The translations under genes were made by a program, and so were the position numbers. The notes beneath the pieces are model-generated. The model was not told the DNA's origin, did not search any database, and worked only from the letters and a program-made list of their open reading frames with translations. DNA of 6,833 bases, taken from NCBI GenBank assembly GCA_001793775.1, contig MGIN01000011.1, forward strand, positions 6,485 to 13,317, read 5' to 3'. The stretch is from Candidatus Wolfebacteria bacterium GWA1_42_9. GTDB lineage: Bacteria > Patescibacteriota > Minisyncoccia > UBA6257 > JAGOQP01. Below are positions 1 to 5,163 of the stretch, one piece after another. Each line of letters begins with the position of its first letter. The stretch's first letter is position 1.

Positions 1-88
1 GATTTGATGCCAATCTGCGAATGTAATGCCAATATAGCGAATTGCGAATGGAATTTATTAGCAATTAGTGGATTAGCATATTAGAATC
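1..88. repeat. AT-rich leader with degenerate short direct repeats
   Basis: No gene is visible here. The stretch is made of short recurring words: ATGCCAAT at 7-14 and 26-33, TGCGAATG at 16-23 and 43-50, GCGAAT also at 37-42, and TTAGCA at 58-63 and 73-78. This looks like a decayed low-complexity intergenic repeat. It also holds the 5' region of the RNase H gene. No convincing Shine-Dalgarno precedes the ATG at 89, and no well-spaced promoter can be picked out because too many hexamers are TATAAT-like. The repeat may continue beyond the window edge. Confidence 0.45.
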
Positions 89-517
89 ATGTCTAACAAA
101 GTTGTAATCTACACCGATGGGGGTTCTCGGGGAAATCCCGGGCCATCCGCTATCGGAGTTTATTTTAAAGATTTAAATAAAAAATATTCCCAGCATCTTG
201 GGAAGGCGACCAACAACGAAGCTGAATATAAAGCTATTCTTTTTACCCTTAAAAAAGCGAAACAGTTGGTAGGGAAGAAGGAGACAAAAAAAGCGATTAT
301 TGAAATCAGGTCAGACAGCCAGCTGATTGTCAGCCAGCTTAACGGCAAGTTTAAAATAAAAGAGGAAGAATTCTGGCCTTTTTTTATAGAAATCTGGAAT
401 CTGCGACAGGATTTTGGAGAGATTGTTTTCAAACACATCTCTCGGGAAGAAAATAAAGTGGCTGATAGCTTGGTTAATGAGGAGCTGGATAAAAAGGAAA
501 TATCTAAATTGTTTTAA
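89..517 (+). CDS. rnhA: Ribonuclease HI, compact handle-less type
   Basis: Cleaves the RNA strand of RNA-DNA hybrids (R-loops, primers) in the cytoplasm. The 142 residues form a single RNase H fold. The catalytic carboxylates are all visible: D10 in the YTDGGSRGNPGP motif, E46 in TNNEAEY, D76 in RSDSQLI, and D126 in NKVADSL. H116 lies ten residues before D126, the same spacing as the His/Asp pair of E. coli RNase HI. The segment after D76 (LNGKFKIKEEEFWP) is short and resembles archaeal and reverse-transcriptase-like RNase HI. The Trp-rich basic handle of the E. coli enzyme is missing. The start is fixed because the first motif begins at residue 7. There is no Shine-Dalgarno. The gene converges on rnpB across a shared terminator. 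Function is near certain; the symbol follows the family. Confidence 0.93.
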   Translation: MSNKVVIYTDGGSRGNPGPSAIGVYFKDLNKKYSQHLGKATNNEAEYKAILFTLKKAKQLVGKKETKKAIIEIRSDSQLIVSQLNGKFKIKEEEFWPFFIEIWNLRQDFGEIVFKHISREENKVADSLVNEELDKKEISKLF

Positions 518-519
518 AC

Positions 520-548
520 AAAAAACTCCCCTTACCGGAGAGTTTTTT
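520..548. terminator. Bidirectional intrinsic terminator between rnhA and rnpB
   Basis: The stem AAAAAACTC (520-528) pairs with GAGTTTTTT (540-548). It continues as CC/GG after one C-A mismatch, leaving a TTACC loop. The T-run closes the stem on the plus strand, and the A-run gives the U-tract when read on the minus strand. It begins three bases after the rnhA stop and lies just beyond the rnpB 3' end, so it can end both converging transcripts. Confidence 0.85.
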
Positions 549-555
549 GATATTT

Positions 556-964
556 ATTAGCAAACCTATAAGCCGGATTCTGTTCCGCCGCTTGGCGGAT
601 GACAGTAATTTATCTGGACCCTCGATTGCTCTTGAGTTCAAGCGACTCACCCCGCCCTGTAAACAGAGCGGGATACGGTCTTGCACCCCGCAAGGATTTA
701 GCCGTTTCACCCTTCGACTTCGCTCAGGGTAAACCCTTGAACTTGCGTTCTGAGTAAGACCCCAAGTTATTTCGAAAGCTCGCCAAGCACACAGCAAACT
801 GTATGCTCGGCATCCTCGATTTTTTCAAATCGGGACGTCTCTGTTCGCACCTCTTGCCTTCCGGCAGTCCGCTGTTAGCGGATACGTTTATTCCGACAAA
901 GTCGGAAATGGGAGTCCGGACTTTCCTCCCCCCACTTATATGGAAGGTAGCTGTCTAGTCTGCT
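556..964 (-). ncRNA. rnpB: RNase P RNA, bacterial type A
   Basis: Catalytic RNA that removes 5' leaders from pre-tRNAs. On the minus strand the 5' core GAGGAAAGTCCGGACTCC (about 931-914) forms one half of P4. Its partner ACAGAATCCGGCTTATAGG sits near the 3' end (about 583-565). The P1 helix pairs AGCAGACT (964-957) with GGTTTGCT (566-559), which sets both ends. GACTAGACAG, ACAGAGACG and GGGTGAAACGG are further family-conserved stretches. P3 forms from CCTTCCA/TGGGGGG, and P10/P11-type sequence is present, indicating type A. At roughly 409 nt it is of normal size. Two oddities: a small palindromic repeat in the P12 region, and a P15 hairpin (672-651) whose loop lacks the GGU that usually contacts the tRNA CCA end. 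Any protein translation across this interval is spurious. The ends are good to a few bases. Confidence 0.95.
709..730. repeat. Small palindromic repeat of the CCCTGAGCGAAGTCGAAGGG type inside rnpB
   Basis: Read on the RNA strand this is CCCTGAGCGAAGTCGAAGGG flanked by A/T. It can fold as a short hairpin (ACCCT/AGGGT with tandem G-A pairs near the loop). The same 20-mer is a familiar dispersed repeat in many unrelated bacterial genomes, where its translation gives the well-known false peptide PERSRR. One reading frame here indeed reads YPERSRRVKR. It lies where P12, a variable helix, is expected, so RNase P activity should be preserved. Confidence 0.7.
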
Positions 965-970
965 TCTTAC

Positions 971-1000
971 TTTATAGCACCCTACCTGTTAACTTGTCAA
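971..1000 (-). promoter_or_regulatory. rnpB promoter
   Basis: On the minus strand a perfect TTGACA (1000-995) and TATAAA (976-971) are separated by 18 bp, with TGC directly before the -10 (extended -10). Initiation seven bases further on falls at about 964, exactly where P1 begins. Promoter and RNA end therefore support each other. It is the strongest promoter in the window. Confidence 0.88.
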
Positions 1001-1003
1001 TAT

Positions 1004-1032
1004 TTGAAATAGTTTCTTCTTTGTAATATGAT
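1004..1032 (+). promoter_or_regulatory. Promoter of the membrane-protein gene at 1047
   Basis: TTGAAA (1004-1009) and TATGAT (1027-1032) are spaced by 17 bp. The predicted start at about 1039 leaves only about 8 nt before the ATG, so the mRNA is nearly leaderless. The -35 lies four bases from the divergent rnpB -35 (995-1000), so the two polymerase sites overlap in footprint. Confidence 0.65.
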
Positions 1033-1046
1033 ACATTCTAATTTTT

Positions 1047-1454
1047 ATGAATAACAACGGAAAATTCTTTTCGGATATATTTTGGAGATATTTGACCCAT
1101 ATCTGGACTCTCATCTTTTTAGTCCTTTTGGTTTCTGATTTTATTTATCAGGGTAGATTTTCTTATCTGCTTACTCCCTTCTCTGTGGTCTATGGAGCAA
1201 TTTTAAGTATTTTCGTCGGTACCAAAGAATTTAGCCGTTGGCAGAATATCTACAAATCAAAAAATCATCCCGGAGAAATCTTTGTAATTATTTGGAGCGT
1301 TCTTTTGCTGGCATTGCTTTCAGCTTCCTGGGTTTTGGGAAAAGATTATAAGATTTCTTCAGAGATTGTCTCGGTCTATATTATGGTTCTGACAGTTTTT
1401 GCTCTCACTCAAAGTTCCAAGCGGATTTATCGCCAAAAGAGGAAAGTTGATTAA
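1047..1454 (+). CDS. Small four-helix membrane protein, unknown function
   Basis: I do not recognise the family. The 135 residues carry about four hydrophobic segments: roughly 15-33 (THIWTLIFLVLLVSD), 41-58 (LLTPFSVVYGAILSIFVG), 77-97 (EIFVIIWSVLLLALLSASWV) and 106-121. A basic loop (KEFSRWQNIYKSKNHPGE) sits between helices 2 and 3, and the tail is strongly basic (SKRIYRQKRKVD), which suggests both face the cytoplasm. No catalytic motif or signal peptide is apparent. The gene is divergent from rnpB and reads toward the Cas2-like gene 110 bp downstream. It has no Shine-Dalgarno and a very short predicted leader. The reading frame is open throughout with ordinary codon use, so it is probably a real gene. 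Similar small uncharacterised membrane proteins are common in CPR genomes. Confidence 0.72.
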   Translation: MNNNGKFFSDIFWRYLTHIWTLIFLVLLVSDFIYQGRFSYLLTPFSVVYGAILSIFVGTKEFSRWQNIYKSKNHPGEIFVIIWSVLLLALLSASWVLGKDYKISSEIVSVYIMVLTVFALTQSSKRIYRQKRKVD

Positions 1455-1500
1455 TATACCCGTCTTTATTCTTTCTTTTTGTTGTTTTTATCGTTGGCTT

Positions 1501-1530
1501 CACCCATAACAGCGATCGCTGTTATGGGTG
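1501..1530. repeat. Perfect 30-bp palindrome centred on GCGATCGC (copy 1)
   Basis: CACCCATAACAGCGA (1501-1515) is followed without a gap by its exact reverse complement. The centre (1512-1519) is GCGATCGC. No T-run follows on either strand, so it does not look like an ordinary intrinsic terminator. Its right end meets the position expected for the -35 of the promoter at 1552. A 13-base word (GTCTTTATTCTTT, 1462-1474) upstream recurs before copy 4 (2290-2302). Confidence 0.92.
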
Positions 1531-1548
1531 GAACTTCTTCTTTTCTCC

Positions 1549-1557
1549 TGTTATAAT
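1549..1557 (+). promoter_or_regulatory. Extended -10 promoter of the Cas2-like gene; leaderless start
   Basis: TGTTATAAT gives a consensus -10 (1552-1557) with the TGn extension. The -35 position (about 1529-1534) is not consensus and overlaps the end of palindrome 1. Transcription would begin around 1564, which is the A of the ATG, so the mRNA should have no leader. A factor bound to the palindrome could block or aid polymerase here. Confidence 0.7.
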
Positions 1558-1563
1558 GGAGCG

Positions 1564-2121
1564 ATGAAAAGATTAAGAGTGGGACCACTGGGAAAAAAGA
1601 TTTTGATTCTCCTTGGAACAGGACTGGCGTTATCATTGACCCAGAGACCCGATAGATACTTTCAAATTATCAAATTAGCCCGCCGGGAGTGGGAGAAAAT
1701 TAATTATCAAGCTTTGTGTAGGGCGATCAGGTCGCTCTATCAATCAAAATTGATTGGTTATCAAGAGAATGAGGACGGAACGGTTAAATTAGTTTTGAGT
1801 GATAGCGGGAAGCATAGGACTCTACAATATGACCTAGACAAGATAAAAATAAAAAAACCGGCCAAGTGGGATAATTTGTGGAGAATGGTTATTTTTGATA
1901 TTCCTGAAAGATTTAAACAGGGGAGGGATGCTTTAGTGGATAAGTTCAAACAATTAGGATTTTGTCCCTTGCAAAAGAGTGTTTTTATTTACCCTTATGA
2001 TTGTAAAAACGAGATTGATTTTTTAGTAGAAGTTTTTGAATTAAGGCCTTATGTTAGGTTTATCCTTGTTAAGGAGACTGATGTTGATTTGGACTTAAAA
2101 CATAGATTTAATTTGCGCTAG
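1564..2121 (+). CDS. Stand-alone winged-helix plus Cas2-like (PaaX-type) protein
   Basis: A 185-residue protein in two parts. Residues about 8-88 look like a winged helix (LGKKILILL, then YQALCRAIRSLYQSKLIGYQ as recognition helix and LVLSDSGK as wing). Residues about 105-175 form a Cas2-like ferredoxin fold starting LWRMVIFDIPE, with D112 at the strand-1 position of the Cas2 acidic residue, then QLGFCPLQKSVFIYP and VRFILVKETDVD. This matches the architecture of the PaaX middle domain and of the orphan proteins often labelled Cas2 in CPR genomes. No CRISPR array, cas1 or phenylacetate gene is nearby, so a DNA-binding or regulatory role is more likely than spacer acquisition. I chose ATG 1564 over an in-frame GTG at 1528 because the -10 box lies between them and the GTG is inside the palindrome. 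The gene is flanked by four related palindromes, which suggests a functional link. Nuclease activity cannot be judged from sequence. Confidence 0.8.
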   Translation: MKRLRVGPLGKKILILLGTGLALSLTQRPDRYFQIIKLARREWEKINYQALCRAIRSLYQSKLIGYQENEDGTVKLVLSDSGKHRTLQYDLDKIKIKKPAKWDNLWRMVIFDIPERFKQGRDALVDKFKQLGFCPLQKSVFIYPYDCKNEIDFLVEVFELRPYVRFILVKETDVDLDLKHRFNLR

Positions 2122-2147
2122 TTTACTGTTGTCTGTGTTTGGTTTTA

Positions 2148-2189
2148 AATCATGACCTATAAAAGCGATCGCTTTTATAGGTCATGATT
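2148..2189. repeat. Perfect 42-bp palindrome centred on GCGATCGC (copy 2)
   Basis: Twenty-one bases ending AAAAGCGA (2148-2168) are followed directly by their exact reverse complement (2169-2189). The core AGCGATCGCT is the same as in copies 1 and 4, but the arms are different (ATGACCTATAAA). It begins 27 bp after the Cas2-like stop codon. There is no loop and no adjacent T-tract. The core is conserved while the arms changed in a compensated way, pointing to selection on the palindrome itself. Confidence 0.93.
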
Positions 2190-2242
2190 CTGGGCATCTT
2201 CTAATATTTTAATATTTTTTTAGTGTCCTTGTCGTAAAACCC

Positions 2243-2262
2243 ATAACAGCAGTCACTGTTAT
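2243..2262. repeat. Decayed palindrome (copy 3), core GCAGTCAC
   Basis: ATAACAG (2243-2249) and CTGTTAT (2256-2262) still pair, but the centre is GCAGTCAC instead of GCGATCGC, three transitions away. The outer right arm no longer matches ACCC on the left. The left flank and arm equal those of copy 1 (CCCATAACAGC), so this is a degenerating relative. Confidence 0.8.
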
Positions 2263-2318
2263 AAATCGGGGCTTTTAGCGTCTTCTAAGGTCTTTATTCT
2301 TTGATGTCCTTGTTATAA

Positions 2319-2348
2319 AACCCATAAGAGCGATCGCTCTTATAGGTT
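2319..2348. repeat. Palindrome centred on GCGATCGC (copy 4)
   Basis: A perfect 20-bp core (ATAAGAGCGA and its complement, 2324-2343) is extended to 30 bp with one C-A mismatch (2323/2344). A T-rich stretch (TTATTTTATTTTATG) follows on the plus strand, so of the four copies this one could also act as a weak terminator. Confidence 0.88.
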
Positions 2349-2424
2349 ATTTTATTTTATGTGTTTTATTTTTTATGTCTTGTTATTTTGTTATCTACTT
2401 TTTATTCGTTTTTTGCCGAGAGAG

Positions 2425-2433
2425 TGCTATAAT
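2425..2433 (+). promoter_or_regulatory. Extended -10 promoter of the 680-residue secreted protein
   Basis: TGCTATAAT is a perfect extended -10. The -35 position (about 2405-2410, TTCGTT) is poor, as is usual with extended -10 promoters. The predicted start near 2440 leaves about 22 nt before the ATG at 2462. The leader has only a weak purine run (GAGCGAG) and no clear Shine-Dalgarno. Confidence 0.68.
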
Positions 2434-2461
2434 CTAGTCAGCAAGGTATTGAGCGAGAAAT

Positions 2462-4504
2462 ATGTCATTTTTTCTTTTTTTAAAAAATAATTATGTGAAA
2501 ATAGGAAAGTTTTTTCTTATTTTTTTGATTGTCTTGGGATGGATTTTTTCCGGCTGGCCGCAGATTTTTAGTTTTCCGCCGGGAGTTCCCAAAGCGTACG
2601 CGGCGTTGTCTTACGTCGGCGGAGTCGCTGTCTCACGGACTGGGTCAACAACACAAGGTCAAGAATTGTCTCTCACCGGACTTACGGGCGGTTCCGGTTC
2701 ATCGGCAGCTGCGGGAGATATCGTCATTGTGGCTTGCAGTACGGGTTCGACGGCTGACCGCGCTATTGGCGTATCCACGCCTACCGGCTACACGGAGCTG
2801 AACGAGCCATACGCGAACGGCTCAAGCTACGATACTAATCTTTCGGTAAATTGGAAGATTATGGGTTCGACTCCCGATGCTTCGGTAACATGCGGGCCAT
2901 CCGGCAGTACCGCCGATGCTCTGAGCGCTGTTGCGTACGTCTGGAGAGGCATTGACCAAATTACGCCGTTTGACGTGGCATTCACGACGAATACAGGCAC
3001 CGGCACCGGGCAGCCGACTCCTCCGGCGATTACTCCTTCAACGGCGGGAACCATTGTCATTGCTATCGGTGCGAGCGCCGCGCTGACGGGTGCTGTCTAT
3101 ACCACTGCCACATTGTCTAATTTTAAAACAACCACTGGATCCGATACCAATGACTCGATGCTCGGTATGGGGTCGTTCGCTTGGTCAAGCGGGACATACA
3201 CACCCGCCCAGTTTGGCGGAGGCACCACCGGTGCGACGGAGAGCTGGGCGGCAGATACTTTGGCGCTCCGGCCGGCTGTTGCTCCTACCGTTTCTACTCA
3301 AGCCGCAACACTCAAAGAAGCGACTACAGCCACTTGTAATGGAACTATTGATGCGACAGGAGGAGTAAATTCCACCAACGCCGGTTGCGAATGGGACATT
3401 GATTCCGGAGCGCCATACGCCAACAACCCTTCAACCGCGGGAGATTATGGTGCAGTTCCGTTTACCCAACCCCTTACCAGTTTGCCTTCAGGAACAACTA
3501 TCTACGCCAGGGCTTTTGCCACTAACTCTGCCGGAACGGGATATGGCGGTGAAACCAGCTTTTTAACTAAACCCGGAGCTCCGACTGGTCTCAATTTTAC
3601 ATCTGTTACTGCCACAACTTCGCGCTTAAACTGGAGTTCAGTAACTGGAGCGGCTAGTTATAAAGTAGAGCGCTGTACCGGAACTGGATGCAGTAGTTAT
3701 TCTGAAGTTGCCACCGGAGTAACTAATATTTATTGGGATGATTCCGGTCGCACCGGTAATACAATTTATCGTTATCAGGTAAGAGCGACTAACGCTACCG
3801 GTGACAGCGCTTATTCCAGCGGTGCGGAACAATTGATGTTGCCAGATGTTCCGGGAACACCAACATTTTCAAATATTTTAACCAACTCTTTAAGAGTTAA
3901 CTGGACTGCACCAACTGGTCCAACTGGCGGACTTTCGTATAAAGTAGAAAGATGCACCGGAACCCTTTGTTCCGATTTTGGACAAATTACATCGGGTGAA
4001 ACAAATACTTACTACGACAACACGGGACTTAACAGTGGAATTATCTATAGATATAAAATTCGCGCCACCAACGGCACGGGTGATGGAAATTATTCCAATG
4101 CCGATGAGACCACTACGGCTGTTGTGACGATTAGCATTGATGATTATTTAGTGGCTTTTGGCTTTAAGGCGCTGGCGACAACGACAAAAAATATCGGGGA
4201 TGTGCCGATAATTACAGTTACCTCCGGGCCTGCCAATTTGAACGTTAAAAGCACTAATTTTACATCTGGAGGATATACCTGGACTTTAGATACGACTAAC
4301 GGCATCAACAAAGTATTGTGGGAGTTTTCAAAAGACGATTCGGCTTACTCAACTTTTGCTGTGGCAGGTACCGAATACACATTTGATACCAATGTTCCTG
4401 ATGATGGCACCAGGGACTTATATCTTCGCTTGACTATGCCAACTGAAACATCCTCATATAATCAATATGGCGCGGCTATTACTGTTGTTGCAACGGCGCC
4501 GTAG
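2462..4504 (+). CDS. Large secreted mosaic protein with fibronectin-III-type modules
   Basis: An exported 680-residue adhesin-like protein; the ligand is unknown. An N-terminal hydrophobic segment (17-31) and AYAA at 45-48 form a long signal peptide. Residues about 50-272 look like a Ser/Thr/Gly-rich jelly-roll module of the GDIVIVA...PTGYTEL...WRGIDQITPFDV...SWAADTLALRP kind found in bacterial surface proteins. Residues 273-370 form a TIYARAFATNSAGTGYG-type Fn3-like module. Two clear Fn3 domains follow at about 371-460 and 461-553, sharing SYKVERCTGT and YRYxxRATN, so they arose by duplication, each with a CTGTxC Cys pair. The C-terminal 125 residues (ISIDDYLVAFGF...) are a further beta-domain. 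There is no sorting signal or C-terminal membrane anchor. The DNA for residues 40-270 is visibly richer in CG than the rest, which suggests a domain of separate origin. A terminator follows at once. Confidence 0.82.
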   Translation: MSFFLFLKNNYVKIGKFFLIFLIVLGWIFSGWPQIFSFPPGVPKAYAALSYVGGVAVSRTGSTTQGQELSLTGLTGGSGSSAAAGDIVIVACSTGSTADRAIGVSTPTGYTELNEPYANGSSYDTNLSVNWKIMGSTPDASVTCGPSGSTADALSAVAYVWRGIDQITPFDVAFTTNTGTGTGQPTPPAITPSTAGTIVIAIGASAALTGAVYTTATLSNFKTTTGSDTNDSMLGMGSFAWSSGTYTPAQFGGGTTGATESWAADTLALRPAVAPTVSTQAATLKEATTATCNGTIDATGGVNSTNAGCEWDIDSGAPYANNPSTAGDYGAVPFTQPLTSLPSGTTIYARAFATNSAGTGYGGETSFLTKPGAPTGLNFTSVTATTSRLNWSSVTGAASYKVERCTGTGCSSYSEVATGVTNIYWDDSGRTGNTIYRYQVRATNATGDSAYSSGAEQLMLPDVPGTPTFSNILTNSLRVNWTAPTGPTGGLSYKVERCTGTLCSDFGQITSGETNTYYDNTGLNSGIIYRYKIRATNGTGDGNYSNADETTTAVVTISIDDYLVAFGFKALATTTKNIGDVPIITVTSGPANLNVKSTNFTSGGYTWTLDTTNGINKVLWEFSKDDSAYSTFAVAGTEYTFDTNVPDDGTRDLYLRLTMPTETSSYNQYGAAITVVATAP

Positions 4505-4517
4505 TTATGCGGGTGAT

Positions 4518-4550
4518 AAGCGGGTAAGTTATCCACAACCCGCTTGTTTT
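4518..4550 (+). terminator. Intrinsic terminator after the secreted mosaic gene
   Basis: AAGCGGGT (4518-4525) pairs with ACCCGCTT (4538-4545), followed by GTTTT. The loop contains TTATCCACA (4529-4537), identical to the DnaA-box consensus. The hairpin begins 13 bp after the stop codon and separates the 680-residue gene from the four-gene cluster. The U-tract is short, so some read-through is possible. Confidence 0.7.
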
Positions 4551-4657
4551 AGATTAGGTTAAATAGTAAACTTAAGTCAGGCATTTTGCTCATTAATCTT
4601 AAAAAAATTAAGGTCGTATCGGCATTTTTTTAAAATTATAGATAAAAAACAGTATTT

Positions 4658-5152
4658 ATGAAACAATTTTCTTTAACGATTTGCGTGTTGTTGTTGGTTG
4701 GGATGCTTGTGACAGTGTCTGTTTACAGCACTGACATTGATGCCACGGTTACACCCCAAAACATCTCTCTCTCGGTTCTTGACACAAGCATAGCTTACGG
4801 AAGCGTGGCTTTGGGAGCGCAGAAAAGCACGTTGGACACAGGAGACAACCCCGATGTTGTCAATACGGGTAATGTTGCCGAAAACTTTCTTGTTAAGGGT
4901 TGGGACACCACTGGCACCGGACAGCTCTGGATTCTGGATTCCTCGACCTCTACCCAAGATCACTATATCAATGAATGGTCCGTAACCGGCGCTTTTCCGG
5001 GAACGGCTCTGACAGTCAGCAATGTAACGGCAACCTCAGGTGTTCCGGTTAACTCGACCTCAACACTTGATTTGCGAATTGGTACTCCGGGTTCATCCAC
5101 GGATTATAATCTGAAGAACATCAAAGTTACAGTAACTGCCGAAGCCAACTAA
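4658..5152 (+). CDS. Secreted camelysin/WxL-like beta-sandwich protein
   Basis: A 164-residue exported protein. Residues 1-22 form a signal peptide (SLTICVLLLVGMLVTVSVYS). The mature part begins TDIDATVTPQNISLSVLDTSIAYGSVALG and ends in NIKVTVTAEAN. The pattern of a SIAYGSVxLG strand, VNTGNVAENFLVKGWD and a C-terminal VTVTAEA strand is like small CPR proteins that resemble camelysin/TasA or WxL-type beta-sandwich subunits. No WxL motif proper, lipobox, LPXTG or C-terminal anchor is present. It is the first gene of a close-packed set, with 11 bp to the next gene, whose product resembles WxL-interacting proteins. A possible -10 (TATAGA, 4637-4642) lies 15 bp before the ATG; a -35 is not clear. 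There is no Shine-Dalgarno. Assignment to a particular family is tentative. Confidence 0.68.
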   Translation: MKQFSLTICVLLLVGMLVTVSVYSTDIDATVTPQNISLSVLDTSIAYGSVALGAQKSTLDTGDNPDVVNTGNVAENFLVKGWDTTGTGQLWILDSSTSTQDHYINEWSVTGAFPGTALTVSNVTATSGVPVNSTSTLDLRIGTPGSSTDYNLKNIKVTVTAEAN

Positions 5153-5163
5153 AGTTTTTCTTT

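Larger units (their letters stand above)
2197..2348. repeat. 81-bp tandem duplication carrying palindromes 3 and 4
   Basis: Three words repeat with nearly the same offset. TCTTCTAA occurs at 2197-2204 and 2281-2288, TGTCCTTGT at 2224-2232 and 2305-2313, and TAAAACCCATAA at 2235-2246 and 2316-2327. The last two offsets are exactly 81 bp. Each unit ends in a palindrome. The AT-rich spacers between words have diverged and contain small indels, so the duplication is not recent. No coding potential is seen between 2122 and 2461. That interval holds only these repeats and the promoter of the next gene. Confidence 0.8.

Noticed and set aside
547..732. Plus-strand open frame of 61 codons
   Set aside because: Antisense to rnpB; no protein features and no promoter.
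504..797. Open reading frame on the minus strand over rnpB, with YPERSRRVKR in its translation
   Set aside because: It lies within the conserved RNase P RNA, and the peptide is the known artefact of translating the palindromic repeat.
1501..1530. Palindrome 1 as the intrinsic terminator of the membrane-protein gene
   Set aside because: There is no T-run after the stem on either strand and no loop; a regulatory or mobile-repeat role fits better.
1528..1563. Twelve-codon upstream extension of the Cas2-like gene from a GTG
   Set aside because: It would start inside palindrome 1 and upstream of the -10 box, and adds no family-like sequence.
1501..2348. A CRISPR array associated with the Cas2-like gene
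   Set aside because: The repeats are palindromes with unequal spacing (637, 84 and 81 bp between centres), there are no regular spacers, and no other cas gene is present.
1501..2348. Cyanobacterial origin suggested by the HIP1 octamer GCGATCGC
   Set aside because: HIP1 in cyanobacteria is frequent also within genes. Here the octamer occurs only in intergenic palindromes, and the gene content fits CPR bacteria better.
4505..4657. Replication origin, because of a DnaA box in an AT-rich gap
   Set aside because: Only one box is present, there is no dnaA or dnaN nearby, and the gap is only 153 bp with a terminator in it.
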